This document shows positions 8,075 through 16,971 of a stretch of 51,315 nucleotides of DNA, piece by piece. The notes under the pieces were generated by a model, which saw nothing but the letters and a program-made list of their open reading frames with translations, did no database searches and was not told where the DNA came from. A program made the translations under genes and the position numbers. Origin of the DNA: UBA5359 sp002410925 [NCBI: bacterium UBP13_UBA5359] (GTDB lineage Bacteria; UBP13; UBA5359). The stretch covers positions 40,140 to 91,454 of the forward strand of contig DHPR01000029.1 of the NCBI GenBank assembly GCA_002410925.1, in the 5' to 3' direction. Every line of letters begins with the position of its first letter. The first letter of the stretch is position 1.

Positions 8075-9235
8075 CTAGCCTGAAGGCAGATGCCAATCTT
8101 CCGGGCCCACAGTTACCGGCATTCCCAACCTAACTGATTCCAACATCTTCATGGCCAATCTGTTAACCGGCACAGCACTTTCCACATCACAGGGATTCTC
8201 TCCTCTGCCCTCGATATGATCCAAAAAGCGATCAAGCTGCTGATAATGCCCCTTGTTAACATTTAGCCACCTGGCAGTCTCTCCGACAGCACCTGCCCGT
8301 ATCCGCTCTGCTTCAATGCTCTTCATATATCCTGTCATGCCCTGTTCCGTCGCCCATTCACAGCCTTCAGCATACGGAAAAGTCTTTACAGCAAGTTCAT
8401 CAGCCAGGCCGCACTGCCTTACTTCTATATGCTGATCCATAGCTACGGTTATATTATTGGTCGTAGCCTCAAATAGTTCCTTGGGGTAATCGAAGTTACC
8501 TACCATAGTATGCTGCAAAGTAGTGATGGAACCATCATTGAATTTTATCAGTAGAGTAAAATTACCTCGGACGGAACCTTCTGCAAATACACGCACGGGA
8601 TAAGCATTATTAAGCCAGAGAGCCAAGTCAATAAAATGCACCATCTCAGAAAACATTATGCCTTCATCATCCCAGAATATCCAGTCTTTCCAGCTTCTGA
8701 CATCATCATTTATCCGCATCAATATCTGCAACTGGCTCTCCTCCGGCAACGGCGCTCTGCCCCCGGAGCGGTCAACGGTGGGCTTGGTAGCTGCCATCTT
8801 GCCTGACCTGGCTCTATCCAGCAATCTCTTGAACTCCAGCATAGCCGGGCTAGATCGGCGATTATGTCCCACGCATACCGGCACGCCGGTGTGACGGGAA
8901 ACCTTGACGATATTCACCATCTCCTGCCGGCTGGGCGCCAGAGGCTTCTCGGTATAAACAGGCTGGCCGGCTTCCAGAGCCGGAACTATGAACTCACCCC
9001 TCAGGTTGGTATGGGTAGCCAGTACAAACAGGTCTATATCCTTGTCGTTTATAAGCTTGTGCCAGTCCGTTTCCGCTCTGTCGGCGCAGAACTTCTCCCG
9101 GCACATTTGTGCCGTAGCCGCATCCAGGTCACAGGCTACCGCCAGTTTAAAACGCGGATTTTTCCATATATTAGGTAAGTGAGCTTGTTGAGCCAGTGCT
9201 CCACAACCTACCATGGCTACACTGTGTATCTTCAT
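8075..9235 (-). CDS. Gfo/Idh/MocA family oxidoreductase
   Basis: A 386-residue NAD(P)-dependent dehydrogenase of the Gfo/Idh/MocA type. The N-terminal Rossmann motif is VAMVGCGALAQQAHLP, and the EKPLA motif that carries the catalytic lysine follows YTEKP in the first third. The C-terminal part is the alpha/beta substrate-binding domain (NDDVRSWKDWIFWDDEGIMFSE and the H of MVHFIDLALWL). Such enzymes oxidise or reduce sugars, inositols or related polyols. It is separate from the glycan clusters but may serve the same sugars. AAGGAG and GAGG both precede the ATG. Confidence 0.9.
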   Translation of the reverse strand: MKIHSVAMVGCGALAQQAHLPNIWKNPRFKLAVACDLDAATAQMCREKFCADRAETDWHKLINDKDIDLFVLATHTNLRGEFIVPALEAGQPVYTEKPLAPSRQEMVNIVKVSRHTGVPVCVGHNRRSSPAMLEFKRLLDRARSGKMAATKPTVDRSGGRAPLPEESQLQILMRINDDVRSWKDWIFWDDEGIMFSEMVHFIDLALWLNNAYPVRVFAEGSVRGNFTLLIKFNDGSITTLQHTMVGNFDYPKELFEATTNNITVAMDQHIEVRQCGLADELAVKTFPYAEGCEWATEQGMTGYMKSIEAERIRAGAVGETARWLNVNKGHYQQLDRFLDHIEGRGENPCDVESAVPVNRLAMKMLESVRLGMPVTVGPEDWHLPSG

Positions 9236-9349
9236 CGCCTCTTAACTCCTTTAGCAAAGAATATTACTTTAACTATAATACTATATACCAAATGCAATGA
9301 AAACCCGCTGATAGGATTTAGGATTTTTCCTTACCCTTCCTCCTCATGC

Positions 9350-9370
9350 TATAATCTTAAAGTTGGAGGT
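9350..9370 (+). promoter_or_regulatory. extended -10 promoter and RBS for the chromate transporter pair
   Basis: TGC-TATAAT (TATAAT at 9350-9355) is a good extended -10 element. The -35 position (about 9327-9332) is poor. GGAGGT at 9365-9370 and ATG at 9376 follow closely, so the leader is very short. Confidence 0.5.
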
Positions 9371-9375
9371 ATTGT

Positions 9376-9963
9376 ATGCTTCTGGAATTATTTAAAGTCT
9401 TTCTCCGCATCGGCGGCTTCACTATCGGCGGCGGATTGGCTATGCTTCCGCTTATACAAGCAGAGATCGTCAATCGGAAAAAGTGGTTGGCAGAGGAAGA
9501 ATTCTTCGATATGGTCTGCCTGACACAATCCTTTCCCGGCGTTATAGCCGTTAATATGGCTATTATGACAGGCTATCGGCTGGCCGGAATACCCGGCATG
9601 CTGGTGAGTGTCGTCGGAGTCATTATCATTCCTTTTCTGGCTATGCTGCTTGTCGCCGTTTATCTTTTCAGATATATACAGCTGCCCGGCGTAACCTCTT
9701 TCATGAAGGGAGCCGTGGCCGGAGTCCTGGCCATCATTACCGGAGTTGTCCTGAAACTGGCATCCCGAATTACGCGCAACACAGGGTCCATATTGTCGGC
9801 GCTCATATTTTTGGCTTTGTCCCTGCTAGGAATCAAAGTAATCTATATTATTATTCTGGCTATTGCAATCGGCCTGCTGGGATATTATGTACCGTCGGTG
9901 GGCACCCGCCTGGGGCTGGATGTCCTCTATCCCGATACTAGCAGCGGGGGTGAAGAGCTGTGA
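9376..9963 (+). CDS. chromate transporter family protein, first half-transporter
   Basis: A membrane protein of 195 residues from the CHR family, short-chain type (one CHR domain). The N-terminal signature FKVFLRIGGFTIGGGLAMLPLI and FPGVIAVNMAIMTGYRLAG are typical, followed by several hydrophobic segments. In bacteria with short CHR proteins two adjacent genes usually make an antiparallel pair, as here: the next gene begins within this stop codon. Members export chromate or import sulfate-like anions; the physiological role in an anaerobe is uncertain. GGAGGT lies 5 bases before the ATG. Confidence 0.92.
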   Translation: MLLELFKVFLRIGGFTIGGGLAMLPLIQAEIVNRKKWLAEEEFFDMVCLTQSFPGVIAVNMAIMTGYRLAGIPGMLVSVVGVIIIPFLAMLLVAVYLFRYIQLPGVTSFMKGAVAGVLAIITGVVLKLASRITRNTGSILSALIFLALSLLGIKVIYIIILAIAIGLLGYYVPSVGTRLGLDVLYPDTSSGGEEL

Positions 9964-10487
9964 TTTTGCTGTTGAGCGTCCTGTGGACGTTCTTCAAAAT
10001 CGGCCTCTTTGCTTACGGCGGGGGCTATGCCGCCGTGGCTCTAATCATCAGTGAGGTGATAAATACCCGGCATTGGATAACAAGCACCGATTTCCTTCAG
10101 ATACTCACTCTGGCAGAGATAACGCCAGGTCCCATCGCCATCAACACAGCCACTTTTGTGGGTTATCAGATAGCCGGCCTGCCGGGATCGGTCGTAGCTA
10201 CATTGAGTATCATTTTACCATCACTGATACTGGTGACCACCGCTTTCCACTTTTACCGCAGAATTGAAAACCTGGCCCAAATAAAAAGCATCATGTCCGC
10301 TTTACGCCCAGCCGTGCTGGCCGTCCTGATATCAGCTGTCATTAGCCTGGTCAAACCGGCTTTGACCTCCGCCGGGCCGATAATCATTTTCGCCGCCATT
10401 CTGCCGGCTTACCTGCGATTCAAGCTGCATCCGCTGTTTCTCATCCTGCTGGCAGGATTGGCAGGACTGATTATAGGCCTGCCTTGA
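9960..10487 (+). CDS. chromate transporter family protein, second half-transporter
   Basis: The partner of the preceding gene: 175 residues with the second form of the CHR signature (LWTFFKIGLFAYGGGYAAVAL and ITPGPIAINTATFVGYQIAG) and about five hydrophobic segments. Translation begins at a GTG that overlaps the TGA of the first gene (GTGA), so the two are translationally coupled and probably form a heterodimer. No clear terminator follows. The last 17 bases overlap a small minus-strand open frame. Confidence 0.92.
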   Translation: MILLLSVLWTFFKIGLFAYGGGYAAVALIISEVINTRHWITSTDFLQILTLAEITPGPIAINTATFVGYQIAGLPGSVVATLSIILPSLILVTTAFHFYRRIENLAQIKSIMSALRPAVLAVLISAVISLVKPALTSAGPIIIFAAILPAYLRFKLHPLFLILLAGLAGLIIGLP

Positions 10488-10728
10488 TATCGATATCGTA
10501 ACGGAAGCCGTCTCCATTGCCCCGCAATTTATCGTTGATCAAAGAAGCGATACGATCTCTATCCTTTTCTATTTTCACAGCGCTGTTCTCGTTTCCCATT
10601 TTATGAGCTGTTCTGGGGCCGGTCAGATTGAGTTTGATCCTGATCGCTGTGCCGCCTTCTCTCAGCTTCTTCAATACCCGGCTGGATCTCATATTAGTGT
10701 TTTCCATATTAACAAGACCTTGTTTCAT
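10471..10728 (-). pseudogene. small open frame resembling the N-terminus of an HpcH/HpaI aldolase
   Basis: An 85-codon frame, with GGAGAG six bases before its ATG. Residues about 12-38 (MRSSRVLKKLREGGTAIRIKL, then NLTGPR) look like the start of HpcH/HpaI-type aldolases, which open with a similar 'RVLEKLRAG…KLN…P' pattern. The rest (MGNENSAVKIEKDRDRIA…) is unlike that family and no catalytic motif follows, so I read it as a truncated remnant at the tail of glycan cluster A. It could instead be an unrelated small gene. It overlaps the end of the convergent chromate transporter gene by 17 bases. Confidence 0.4.
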
Positions 10729-10757
10729 CTAACACTCTCCAGCTTTGACGAATAGCA

Positions 10758-11783
10758 CTAAGGCAACTCCAGCTCTGCAAAGTAAACATCATTCGGCGTC
10801 AGCAGGCTCCCTTGATTATATGGCGCCTTAGCCTCCAGCCGGAAAGGCGGAGGCACTACGCCCATATGATAGGCATGCTGTGAATAATAACTCAAGCAGA
10901 CTCGGCCCTCAGGGTCCACAACCATACCAGGATATGCACAATCTCCGGTCGCCGGTATGCACAGCACTCGTTCGACCTGACCTTGCTCCACCCGCCACAC
11001 GCCCAAACTAGCCCGGTCCAAGAAGGGAAAGGTATCATCTCCTTCTATATCGGCCATACGCCGCCCGGAAAGGTAGACTTCGCCTTGATACTCGGTCATA
11101 ACGGGACAGTGAATGGTTGTCGGCAGATAAACTATTTCCCAGTCTGTGTACGGCGGCTGGGCAATAGCCATAACGCTTTGCCCTGGCCTAACTTCACTGC
11201 GAGATATCAGCCATGCCTCACCATCATTACGGAAGAAGATATCCGCTTCATTCATACCATCATGGGGATCTCCTATATAGGCTAACGGCTGCCAATGCAG
11301 CAAGTCTGAAGAGGTCATTATTTCCAAGCGCCACCATCTCTCTTTAAGCTCGCTGCTGTTGAAAGAATACACCAGACCGTAGAAAAGTTCTGCATGCCGG
11401 CGCACTCGCCACAACCAGTGATTAGCGGGCAAAATAGGCACCGGTTCCTGCCAGATAAAACCATCCGAAGAGAACGATACATATTGCTGTAGATTTCTTT
11501 TCTCACTGCCACCAATCCAACTGGGAAAGACCATGGATAAATGCTCTTCATCCAGGCAAATCAGCTTGGGGTCTCGGTTGTCGCCAGGCATTTTGACCCG
11601 CGCTGCTTCCCGAAAGCGAGTACGATCTACCGATACCGACAGCACCGCCTCGCCGTCTATCGAAATATGCCCTGCTCCTTTTCTGTAACTGACCCAATAA
11701 GCTCCCTGCCAATAAGCCAGGTCGGTAAATGCGTTATGCATCCCATCCCTGACTACGGTAACTTGCCTCAGTATGCGTGCCAT
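10758..11783 (-). CDS. sialidase-like beta-propeller glycoside hydrolase
   Basis: A 341-residue cytoplasmic protein with repeated propeller blades (AYWVSYRKGAGHISIDGEAV, YVSFSSDGFIWQEP, MTSSDLLHWQPLAYIG, FFRNDGEAWLISR). The repeated 'S-DG-W' turns resemble the Asp-box/BNR turns of sialidase-like and GH43-like hydrolases. There is no signal peptide. Its ATG directly follows the TGA of the upstream remnant (TGAATG), with AGGAGGTGC as ribosome site. It probably removes a terminal sugar from an imported oligosaccharide in cluster A. The fold call is moderate; substrate and catalytic residues are not assigned. Confidence 0.65.
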   Translation of the reverse strand: MARILRQVTVVRDGMHNAFTDLAYWQGAYWVSYRKGAGHISIDGEAVLSVSVDRTRFREAARVKMPGDNRDPKLICLDEEHLSMVFPSWIGGSEKRNLQQYVSFSSDGFIWQEPVPILPANHWLWRVRRHAELFYGLVYSFNSSELKERWWRLEIMTSSDLLHWQPLAYIGDPHDGMNEADIFFRNDGEAWLISRSEVRPGQSVMAIAQPPYTDWEIVYLPTTIHCPVMTEYQGEVYLSGRRMADIEGDDTFPFLDRASLGVWRVEQGQVERVLCIPATGDCAYPGMVVDPEGRVCLSYYSQHAYHMGVVPPPFRLEAKAPYNQGSLLTPNDVYFAELELP

Positions 11784-12098
11784 TCAAGCACCTCCTTTGT
11801 TTACTAACTTTAGTTGTTTCTTTAAGGAAAAGTTCTTTGCAGCTCCCTGACATTCTCCGGCACGGCATCCCGGCCTGCCTCCGCTTATCTTCTCCAGATA
11901 TTCAGCCAATTCCTGAGCTGCAAATAGCTCTCTTGCAGCAGCCTGCGGCGATACAACGATAACGGATACGGCTTGACCGTTAGCCACTAATTTCACTGTA
12001 TCATCGGCTGCCGCTATACCACCGCTCAAAGCTACCATCAATCCGGCTATCCATAGAACTGCTACAGCCGTTCTCACGTTTTGTCGCCTGTTAATCAT
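11784..12098 (-). pseudogene. truncated secreted protein, N-terminal DUF4838/alpha-glucuronidase-like piece
   Basis: About 104 codons from the chosen ATG (MINRRQNVRTAVAVL…). It starts with a clear signal peptide (VAVLWIAGLMVALSGGIAAA) and continues with AARELFAAQELAEYLEKISGG. That pattern is typical of the N-terminal domain of large carbohydrate-active proteins (alpha-glucuronidase N-domain or DUF4838 type), which run to several hundred residues. After GGRPGC the sequence degenerates and stops, so it looks like the remains of a large secreted gene. It lies between an oxidoreductase and the propeller enzyme, whose ATG abuts its stop. A start 16 codons further upstream is also possible. Confidence 0.6.
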
Positions 12099-12151
12099 TG
12101 TTTGCTGTCCCTTTCCACTACTTCTCTCGGCAGCAGCAACTCTCATTGAAG

Positions 12152-13417
12152 TCAGATTTCCTTCTCTGTTACCATCTCAACACTACCTTTTCTGCGGGCA
12201 CGCTCAGCAGCAAAAACTATCAAGTGGCTTTCCAGGGATACCTTCGGACCAGAAATTACCCTGGAAGGGTCCGAACTCCTCACCGCAGATAAAAACTCTC
12301 GGATCAATCCTATATCTCCCCCGCCATGCCCGCTGGTTATCAGGCCGTCACCGATATCCACCTCGATATTGCTTATCCTGTCATTCAGAAAATCAAAGTA
12401 ATCTATTCCCTGATCGGTGCATCTCAGCGTTCCCTGATCTCCCATAATAAGCAACTCCCTGCTGCCGGATTTAGTAAATCCCGACATGGTAAACGAAGCT
12501 GTGGCTCCGCCGGAGAACTCCATGTTGACTACCTGATGATCGACCACATCGTTATCACAGGCAAAGACACAACGGCCGTACGGTCCTGTCTGCAGCGCTT
12601 TTAATACCGTCCCGGGAGCAGCTTCCGGCGTAAGCACATTGACCGGCCATTTATCCAGGCTATACTTCCTGTCACGCAGATATATTTTAAGAGCTGAATA
12701 AGCACAGGATCCCTCTATCTCCGCAGGGCAATCAGTACAGCGGTCTGCGGCTCCCTCCGGTTGATTGGCACCTATAAAATACGATAAATCACCGAAGGAT
12801 GAGACTCTAACACACCTTCCCGGCATGAAGTAATTTATGAGATCAATATCATGGCAGGACTTTGCCAGCAGCATGGGCGTAGACTGTCCCTCATTGCGCC
12901 AGTTTCCCCGGACAAAGGAATGAGCCTGATGCCAGTAGCCTACCGGTTCAAGAAGTTGTATGCTTCTTATCCTTCCTATTGCTCCCTTGTCTAGCATTTC
13001 CTTGATCTTTCGATTGAAGGGTGTATACCGCAACACATGGCAGACAGCCAATATAATACCATTTCTTTCAGCCGCTTCATGAATATCGAGGCAAGACTGC
13101 AGATCCGGTGCCATAGGTTTCTCCAGCATTATGTGATACCCCTTATCAGCCAGTAATACAGCTGGATCTCGATGCCCTTTGTCTTGGGTGCAGATAAAGA
13201 CGGCATCAGCCAGACGCGGCTTATCCAGTACTTCACGCCAGTCGGCAAAACGCCGTTCCTCCGGAATCGAGAACCGGTCGCCAAAGGTATGTCTTAAACG
13301 ATCCTGCGGTTCACAGACTGCCATAATCTCGCCCTCAGATGGATAGCACTCAAAATAAGCGGCATAGCCCACACCTCTCTGACCAGCACCTACAACCATG
13401 ATCCGGACTTTATTCAC
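12152..13417 (-). CDS. Gfo/Idh/MocA family oxidoreductase with cysteine-rich insertion
   Basis: A 421-residue NAD(P)-dependent oxidoreductase. The Rossmann motif is VRIMVVGAGQRGVGYAAYF, the catalytic motif EKPMAPDLQSC, and the substrate domain contains KSCHDIDLINYF. A middle insertion, DRCTDCPAEIEGSCAYSA, has closely spaced cysteines, seen in a subgroup linked to glycan-degradation loci. The start is taken as GTG at 13415-13417, since GGAGGAATAAAGTT precedes it; the upstream ATG has no ribosome site. Cluster A member, probably acting on a released sugar. The 148 bases between it and the GH35 stop hold no gene I recognise. Confidence 0.88.
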   Translation of the reverse strand: MNKVRIMVVGAGQRGVGYAAYFECYPSEGEIMAVCEPQDRLRHTFGDRFSIPEERRFADWREVLDKPRLADAVFICTQDKGHRDPAVLLADKGYHIMLEKPMAPDLQSCLDIHEAAERNGIILAVCHVLRYTPFNRKIKEMLDKGAIGRIRSIQLLEPVGYWHQAHSFVRGNWRNEGQSTPMLLAKSCHDIDLINYFMPGRCVRVSSFGDLSYFIGANQPEGAADRCTDCPAEIEGSCAYSALKIYLRDRKYSLDKWPVNVLTPEAAPGTVLKALQTGPYGRCVFACDNDVVDHQVVNMEFSGGATASFTMSGFTKSGSRELLIMGDQGTLRCTDQGIDYFDFLNDRISNIEVDIGDGLITSGHGGGDIGLIREFLSAVRSSDPSRVISGPKVSLESHLIVFAAERARRKGSVEMVTEKEI

Positions 13418-13565
13418 AACTTTATTCCTCCGATATTTTCCAATTGCTGATGGCACCTATCCAGCCGTTGCAGTCCAGCAAGACGATATCTATGCCATAC
13501 TTGGTAATCCGCCGATATTGCGGCCTCGTTTTGGCCCCGAAGGCACGAGAAAGGCAACTGCAGTC

Positions 13566-15311
13566 TCACCATATATGCCTGTCCGCAAAGCAAACTACAG
13601 GCTCTTTCTTGCCGTGCAACTCAAAGACAACGATCTCGTTCATGCCTTTATGAAGAAGCGGCGCAGGTATATAAAGTGTCTTCTGAGGACCTATGCTCCA
13701 ATACCGCCCCAAATTGAAACCGTTTATATATACGATACCCTTGTTCCAACCTTCCATATTCAGGAACGTATCAGCAGGTTCGTTCAGCGTAAACATACCT
13801 TTGTAGAAGACAGGCCCTTCTGAACATGCTACAGGACCGTAATCCAAGCAGGATATATCATCCAAAGGAAGCGGATAAACATTCCAGCCAAACTGGATTT
13901 GATAATTAAGAAGAACTCTTTCCGTGATTCCCTTCATATCCCATAAAAACGGCCCATAATTGACACGGCCCATATTTTCCACCAGGATTTTCAAGTTTGC
14001 TTTCCCTGACGGAACATTAAGCTCCAAGCACTTGTCATCGTTGTTTCTGTCAATTATCCCGGTATATTTATCATTGAGATATATGAGCGCTCTGTCATGC
14101 ACATCCTGTATTTTCAAAAGCTTATTGCCACCTGTTATCCCGGTAAGAAAGCACTCGTAAAGTATGAAACCGTAGTCCTGCCCCAGGTTTTCCATCGGCA
14201 CCGGATATGCCATATTTACAGGCGTAGAAATATGAGTCAACGAATCAAAGAGCCGTGCTTGATGAGTCAAAATAACCGTTCCGTAATTCTTCTTGATGGA
14301 AGGCTTCGGCAAGTCCGTAAAATTCGTATGAAAATGCCGCCGTATCATATCCCGGACAGCATAATACTTATCCGTAGGATCGCCGGCTTCATCTAGAAGA
14401 GCATCATAATCATAGCTTGTAGTTACAGGCTCGTATTCCCCACAATGATTCGCTCCATTGTAAAAGGCGAAATTCGTTCCCCCGTGAAACATATAGAAAT
14501 TAACCGAAGCACCGATGGAAAGCATCTTATCCAGTACATCTGCGACATCGCCGACATCTCTCTTTTTATGCTCTTTTCCCCAATGGTCAAACCAGCCGAG
14601 CCAAAATTCTGCACACATCAAAGGACCCTCGGCTTGGTATTTCTCTTTGAACTTTTTAAACACGTCCTCGGGCTTAGAACCGAAATTCAACGTTTTTAGT
14701 GCCCCGTCCAAAGTTCCCCCAAGCATCTGCTGTTCATCCAATCCATCCGATGTAAACAGAAGCACATCGACGCCTCTCCCAAGCAAAGCATTTTTCAGGT
14801 ACTCCATATATTTCACATCGTTGCCATAGCTGCCATATTCATTTTCTACCTGGACGGCGATAACCGGCCCGCCTTTGGTGCATTGGAGGGGCGTCAGTTT
14901 GGGAAGCAATACATCATAGTATATATCCACTCTATCCAGAAAGGGTTTATTGAAGCAACGCAGTCGCATATCCGGATCGGCAAGCAGCCATGACGGCAAC
15001 CCTCCCAAGTCCCATTCTGCACATATATATGGAGATGGCCGAAGAATAACCCATAACCCCATATCTCCGGCAATTTTTATAAATCTTTCTATATCTGCAA
15101 ATCCTTCGTAGTTAAAGACACTTGGCCTTGGCTCGTGCAGATTCCAGGGCACATAAGTTTCAACGGTATTGAGCCCGCATGCCTTCAATTTAAGCAGCCT
15201 GTCTTCCCAATACTGTGGAACCACACGAAAATAGTGTATCGCTCCGGACAGTATTGTAACCGGACTGCCGTTATATACAAAGTTATCACCCAAAATACTG
15301 AATCTACTCAT
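13566..15311 (-). CDS. glycoside hydrolase family 35 beta-galactosidase
   Basis: A retaining GH35 enzyme of 581 residues from the chosen start, which cleaves terminal beta-galactosides. The TIM barrel carries SGAIHYFRVVPQYWEDRLLK, TYVPWNLHEP, the acid/base region VQVENEYGSYG (E158) and the nucleophile region CAEFWLGWFDHWG (E235). The C-terminal half has beta-jelly-roll domains, including FINMEGWNKG-like NMEGWNKGIVYINGFNLGRYW. There is no signal peptide, so it works inside the cell on imported oligosaccharides. The start at 15311 has GAGGTG just upstream; the 42 codons before it do not fit the family. Cluster A, downstream of the esterase by about 75 bases. Confidence 0.95.
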   Translation of the reverse strand: MSRFSILGDNFVYNGSPVTILSGAIHYFRVVPQYWEDRLLKLKACGLNTVETYVPWNLHEPRPSVFNYEGFADIERFIKIAGDMGLWVILRPSPYICAEWDLGGLPSWLLADPDMRLRCFNKPFLDRVDIYYDVLLPKLTPLQCTKGGPVIAVQVENEYGSYGNDVKYMEYLKNALLGRGVDVLLFTSDGLDEQQMLGGTLDGALKTLNFGSKPEDVFKKFKEKYQAEGPLMCAEFWLGWFDHWGKEHKKRDVGDVADVLDKMLSIGASVNFYMFHGGTNFAFYNGANHCGEYEPVTTSYDYDALLDEAGDPTDKYYAVRDMIRRHFHTNFTDLPKPSIKKNYGTVILTHQARLFDSLTHISTPVNMAYPVPMENLGQDYGFILYECFLTGITGGNKLLKIQDVHDRALIYLNDKYTGIIDRNNDDKCLELNVPSGKANLKILVENMGRVNYGPFLWDMKGITERVLLNYQIQFGWNVYPLPLDDISCLDYGPVACSEGPVFYKGMFTLNEPADTFLNMEGWNKGIVYINGFNLGRYWSIGPQKTLYIPAPLLHKGMNEIVVFELHGKKEPVVCFADRHIW

Positions 15312-15384
15312 TCTTTCACCTCTACCCAGTTGTCTATTGCAAGCATCCGGATATGGGTTTGCTTTTTCTCTATTTCTACAGATG

Positions 15385-16752
15385 TCAGCAAACGGGCAGC
15401 GGCCCAAAAGCCAAAGCAGCCATACCTGCCTCATCATATAAATTGCAATACGGGTCCACGCCGCTCCCGTAAATCAACCTGCATCCTTCCGGCAGCGGTT
15501 CCGTCAAGTACAGGATAACCGCATATGGATCCGTGGGATCAAGCCGTTGAGAATAAATAATCGGCACCCTGCTGCCATCGGCATCAAGTAAGTCGAAACC
15601 GCTTAAGCGTCCAGGTGCCGTCAGCCGGCCGTTCACCCGGCTATAAGTAACTTTCAATCGCATATCGCTGTCTCGAAAAATTCTCTCCAGATGCGGTCCA
15701 AGTTCTCCTGCCTGCCCAAACAGAGCCTGACAGACATGGTATGCCAAGCGTTTTCCCAGCAATTTATGACCCTGAGTGCTCACATGGATCAAATCATCCA
15801 ACTCCAAATCTATGGCTGTCACAGTATAGATTCCAGGAATGATCTCTTCCGCCAAGCGCTGCTGCTCCCTGATACTATTCCATCTACGGGGCTCCCACCC
15901 CCAGCCCCGGCCTTTAACACGTCCGATCTGCACCTGAAAGAAAGGTAATTCGTCATCCCTAAAATCACGACGGACGGCACAGACAAAACCAGCCAAGCGC
16001 TCAGTAAACCTTAGAAGAGAATCATTATCGCCGGTCTCAGCACACCCTTGGTACCAGAGAATGCCGCGCACCCGCCCTCCGACCGCCAGGAAACGACGAT
16101 ACATAGCACCATAAAGAGACTTATCTCCTTCATCACGGCGGACGGGATCCCATTGCAACATGCTTGTGCCACCCTGGGCGCAGGGGATCAACCCCACAGG
16201 CACACCGGTGCGCCTGACCATCTCCACAGCAAAGGGCAGCCCCAGCCCTGCTCCTTTGCCGGTAACCTGAGAGGACTCTACTTTGAGATCTCTATGTACA
16301 GCATCCACCGCTTTGTCAAGCTGATGTAACGGCTCTTTTGCCAACTCCCACTGGTCGTTCATGGAAAATACGTTTACTAAATGATGGGAGCTTTCTGTAT
16401 TCACCATGTCTCCGCACCCCTGCATGTTGGATTGGCCGGCCAGTATCCACAGATCACCTACCAAAATATCGGTAACCTTAACCGATTCAACTACGTTACC
16501 GTTACTGACTATGCGCAGATCGATATTATAAGGACCGCCTGTATGTAAATCGGATACTGCTGCCTGCCAACAACCATTGGCAGCTCTGCCGACCAGCTGC
16601 CACTCACCCTCATACCCCTCTCTACCATCATTGATGAGCGCTTCCACTGCGCCGGAAACAACGCTACACGTGCCGTAACAAGACAAATCGGATGTACCGT
16701 TTGCACTGCGTTGATATACCTGATATTGCGCCAGACCATTAATTATCTTCAT
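15385..16752 (-). CDS. sialate O-acetylesterase-like SGNH esterase
   Basis: A 455-residue carbohydrate esterase. The nucleophile motif AGQSNMQG places the serine at residue 108; the oxyanion region is GILWYQGCAETGDND; and the C-terminal DDLIHVSTQGHKLLGKRLA supplies the catalytic D..H pair. Family members remove acetyl groups from sialic acid, xylan or other sugars. It is the first enzyme gene after the cluster A regulator and is followed by GH35, which fits deacetylation before glycosidic cleavage. No signal peptide is evident. A G-rich ribosome site (GGGGGGTAGAA) precedes the ATG. Confidence 0.9.
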   Translation of the reverse strand: MKIINGLAQYQVYQRSANGTSDLSCYGTCSVVSGAVEALINDGREGYEGEWQLVGRAANGCWQAAVSDLHTGGPYNIDLRIVSNGNVVESVKVTDILVGDLWILAGQSNMQGCGDMVNTESSHHLVNVFSMNDQWELAKEPLHQLDKAVDAVHRDLKVESSQVTGKGAGLGLPFAVEMVRRTGVPVGLIPCAQGGTSMLQWDPVRRDEGDKSLYGAMYRRFLAVGGRVRGILWYQGCAETGDNDSLLRFTERLAGFVCAVRRDFRDDELPFFQVQIGRVKGRGWGWEPRRWNSIREQQRLAEEIIPGIYTVTAIDLELDDLIHVSTQGHKLLGKRLAYHVCQALFGQAGELGPHLERIFRDSDMRLKVTYSRVNGRLTAPGRLSGFDLLDADGSRVPIIYSQRLDPTDPYAVILYLTEPLPEGCRLIYGSGVDPYCNLYDEAGMAALAFGPLPVC

Positions 16753-16891
16753 TTCTACCCCCCCCTGTAAATTTACGCCTGCCTCCTATTTATGCTGTTC
16801 TTAACACGATAATTCGGCATCAGAGCGGGCAATGTACATATCATTAATCGTTCGACGGCAAATACAACTATTCCTGCAAAATTCGGAAAAT

Positions 16892-16923
16892 TTTTAGCTA
16901 TAACATTAAACTGGTAGCTATAA
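16892..16923. promoter_or_regulatory. tandem AGCTATAA operator-like sites before the esterase operon
   Basis: TTTTAGCTATAA (16892-16903) and TGGTAGCTATAA (16912-16923) are two copies exactly 20 bp apart, about two helical turns, in the 219-base gap between the regulator gene and the esterase. A perfect palindromic version lies upstream of the regulator at 18278-18289. They are candidate binding sites for the GntR/LacI-type regulator. The repeat is seen; the binding is inferred. Confidence 0.5.
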
Positions 16924-16971
16924 GGCGATGAAGCGTTTGCCTTGCTAGGCTGCGTTCGTGTGTTACATTAA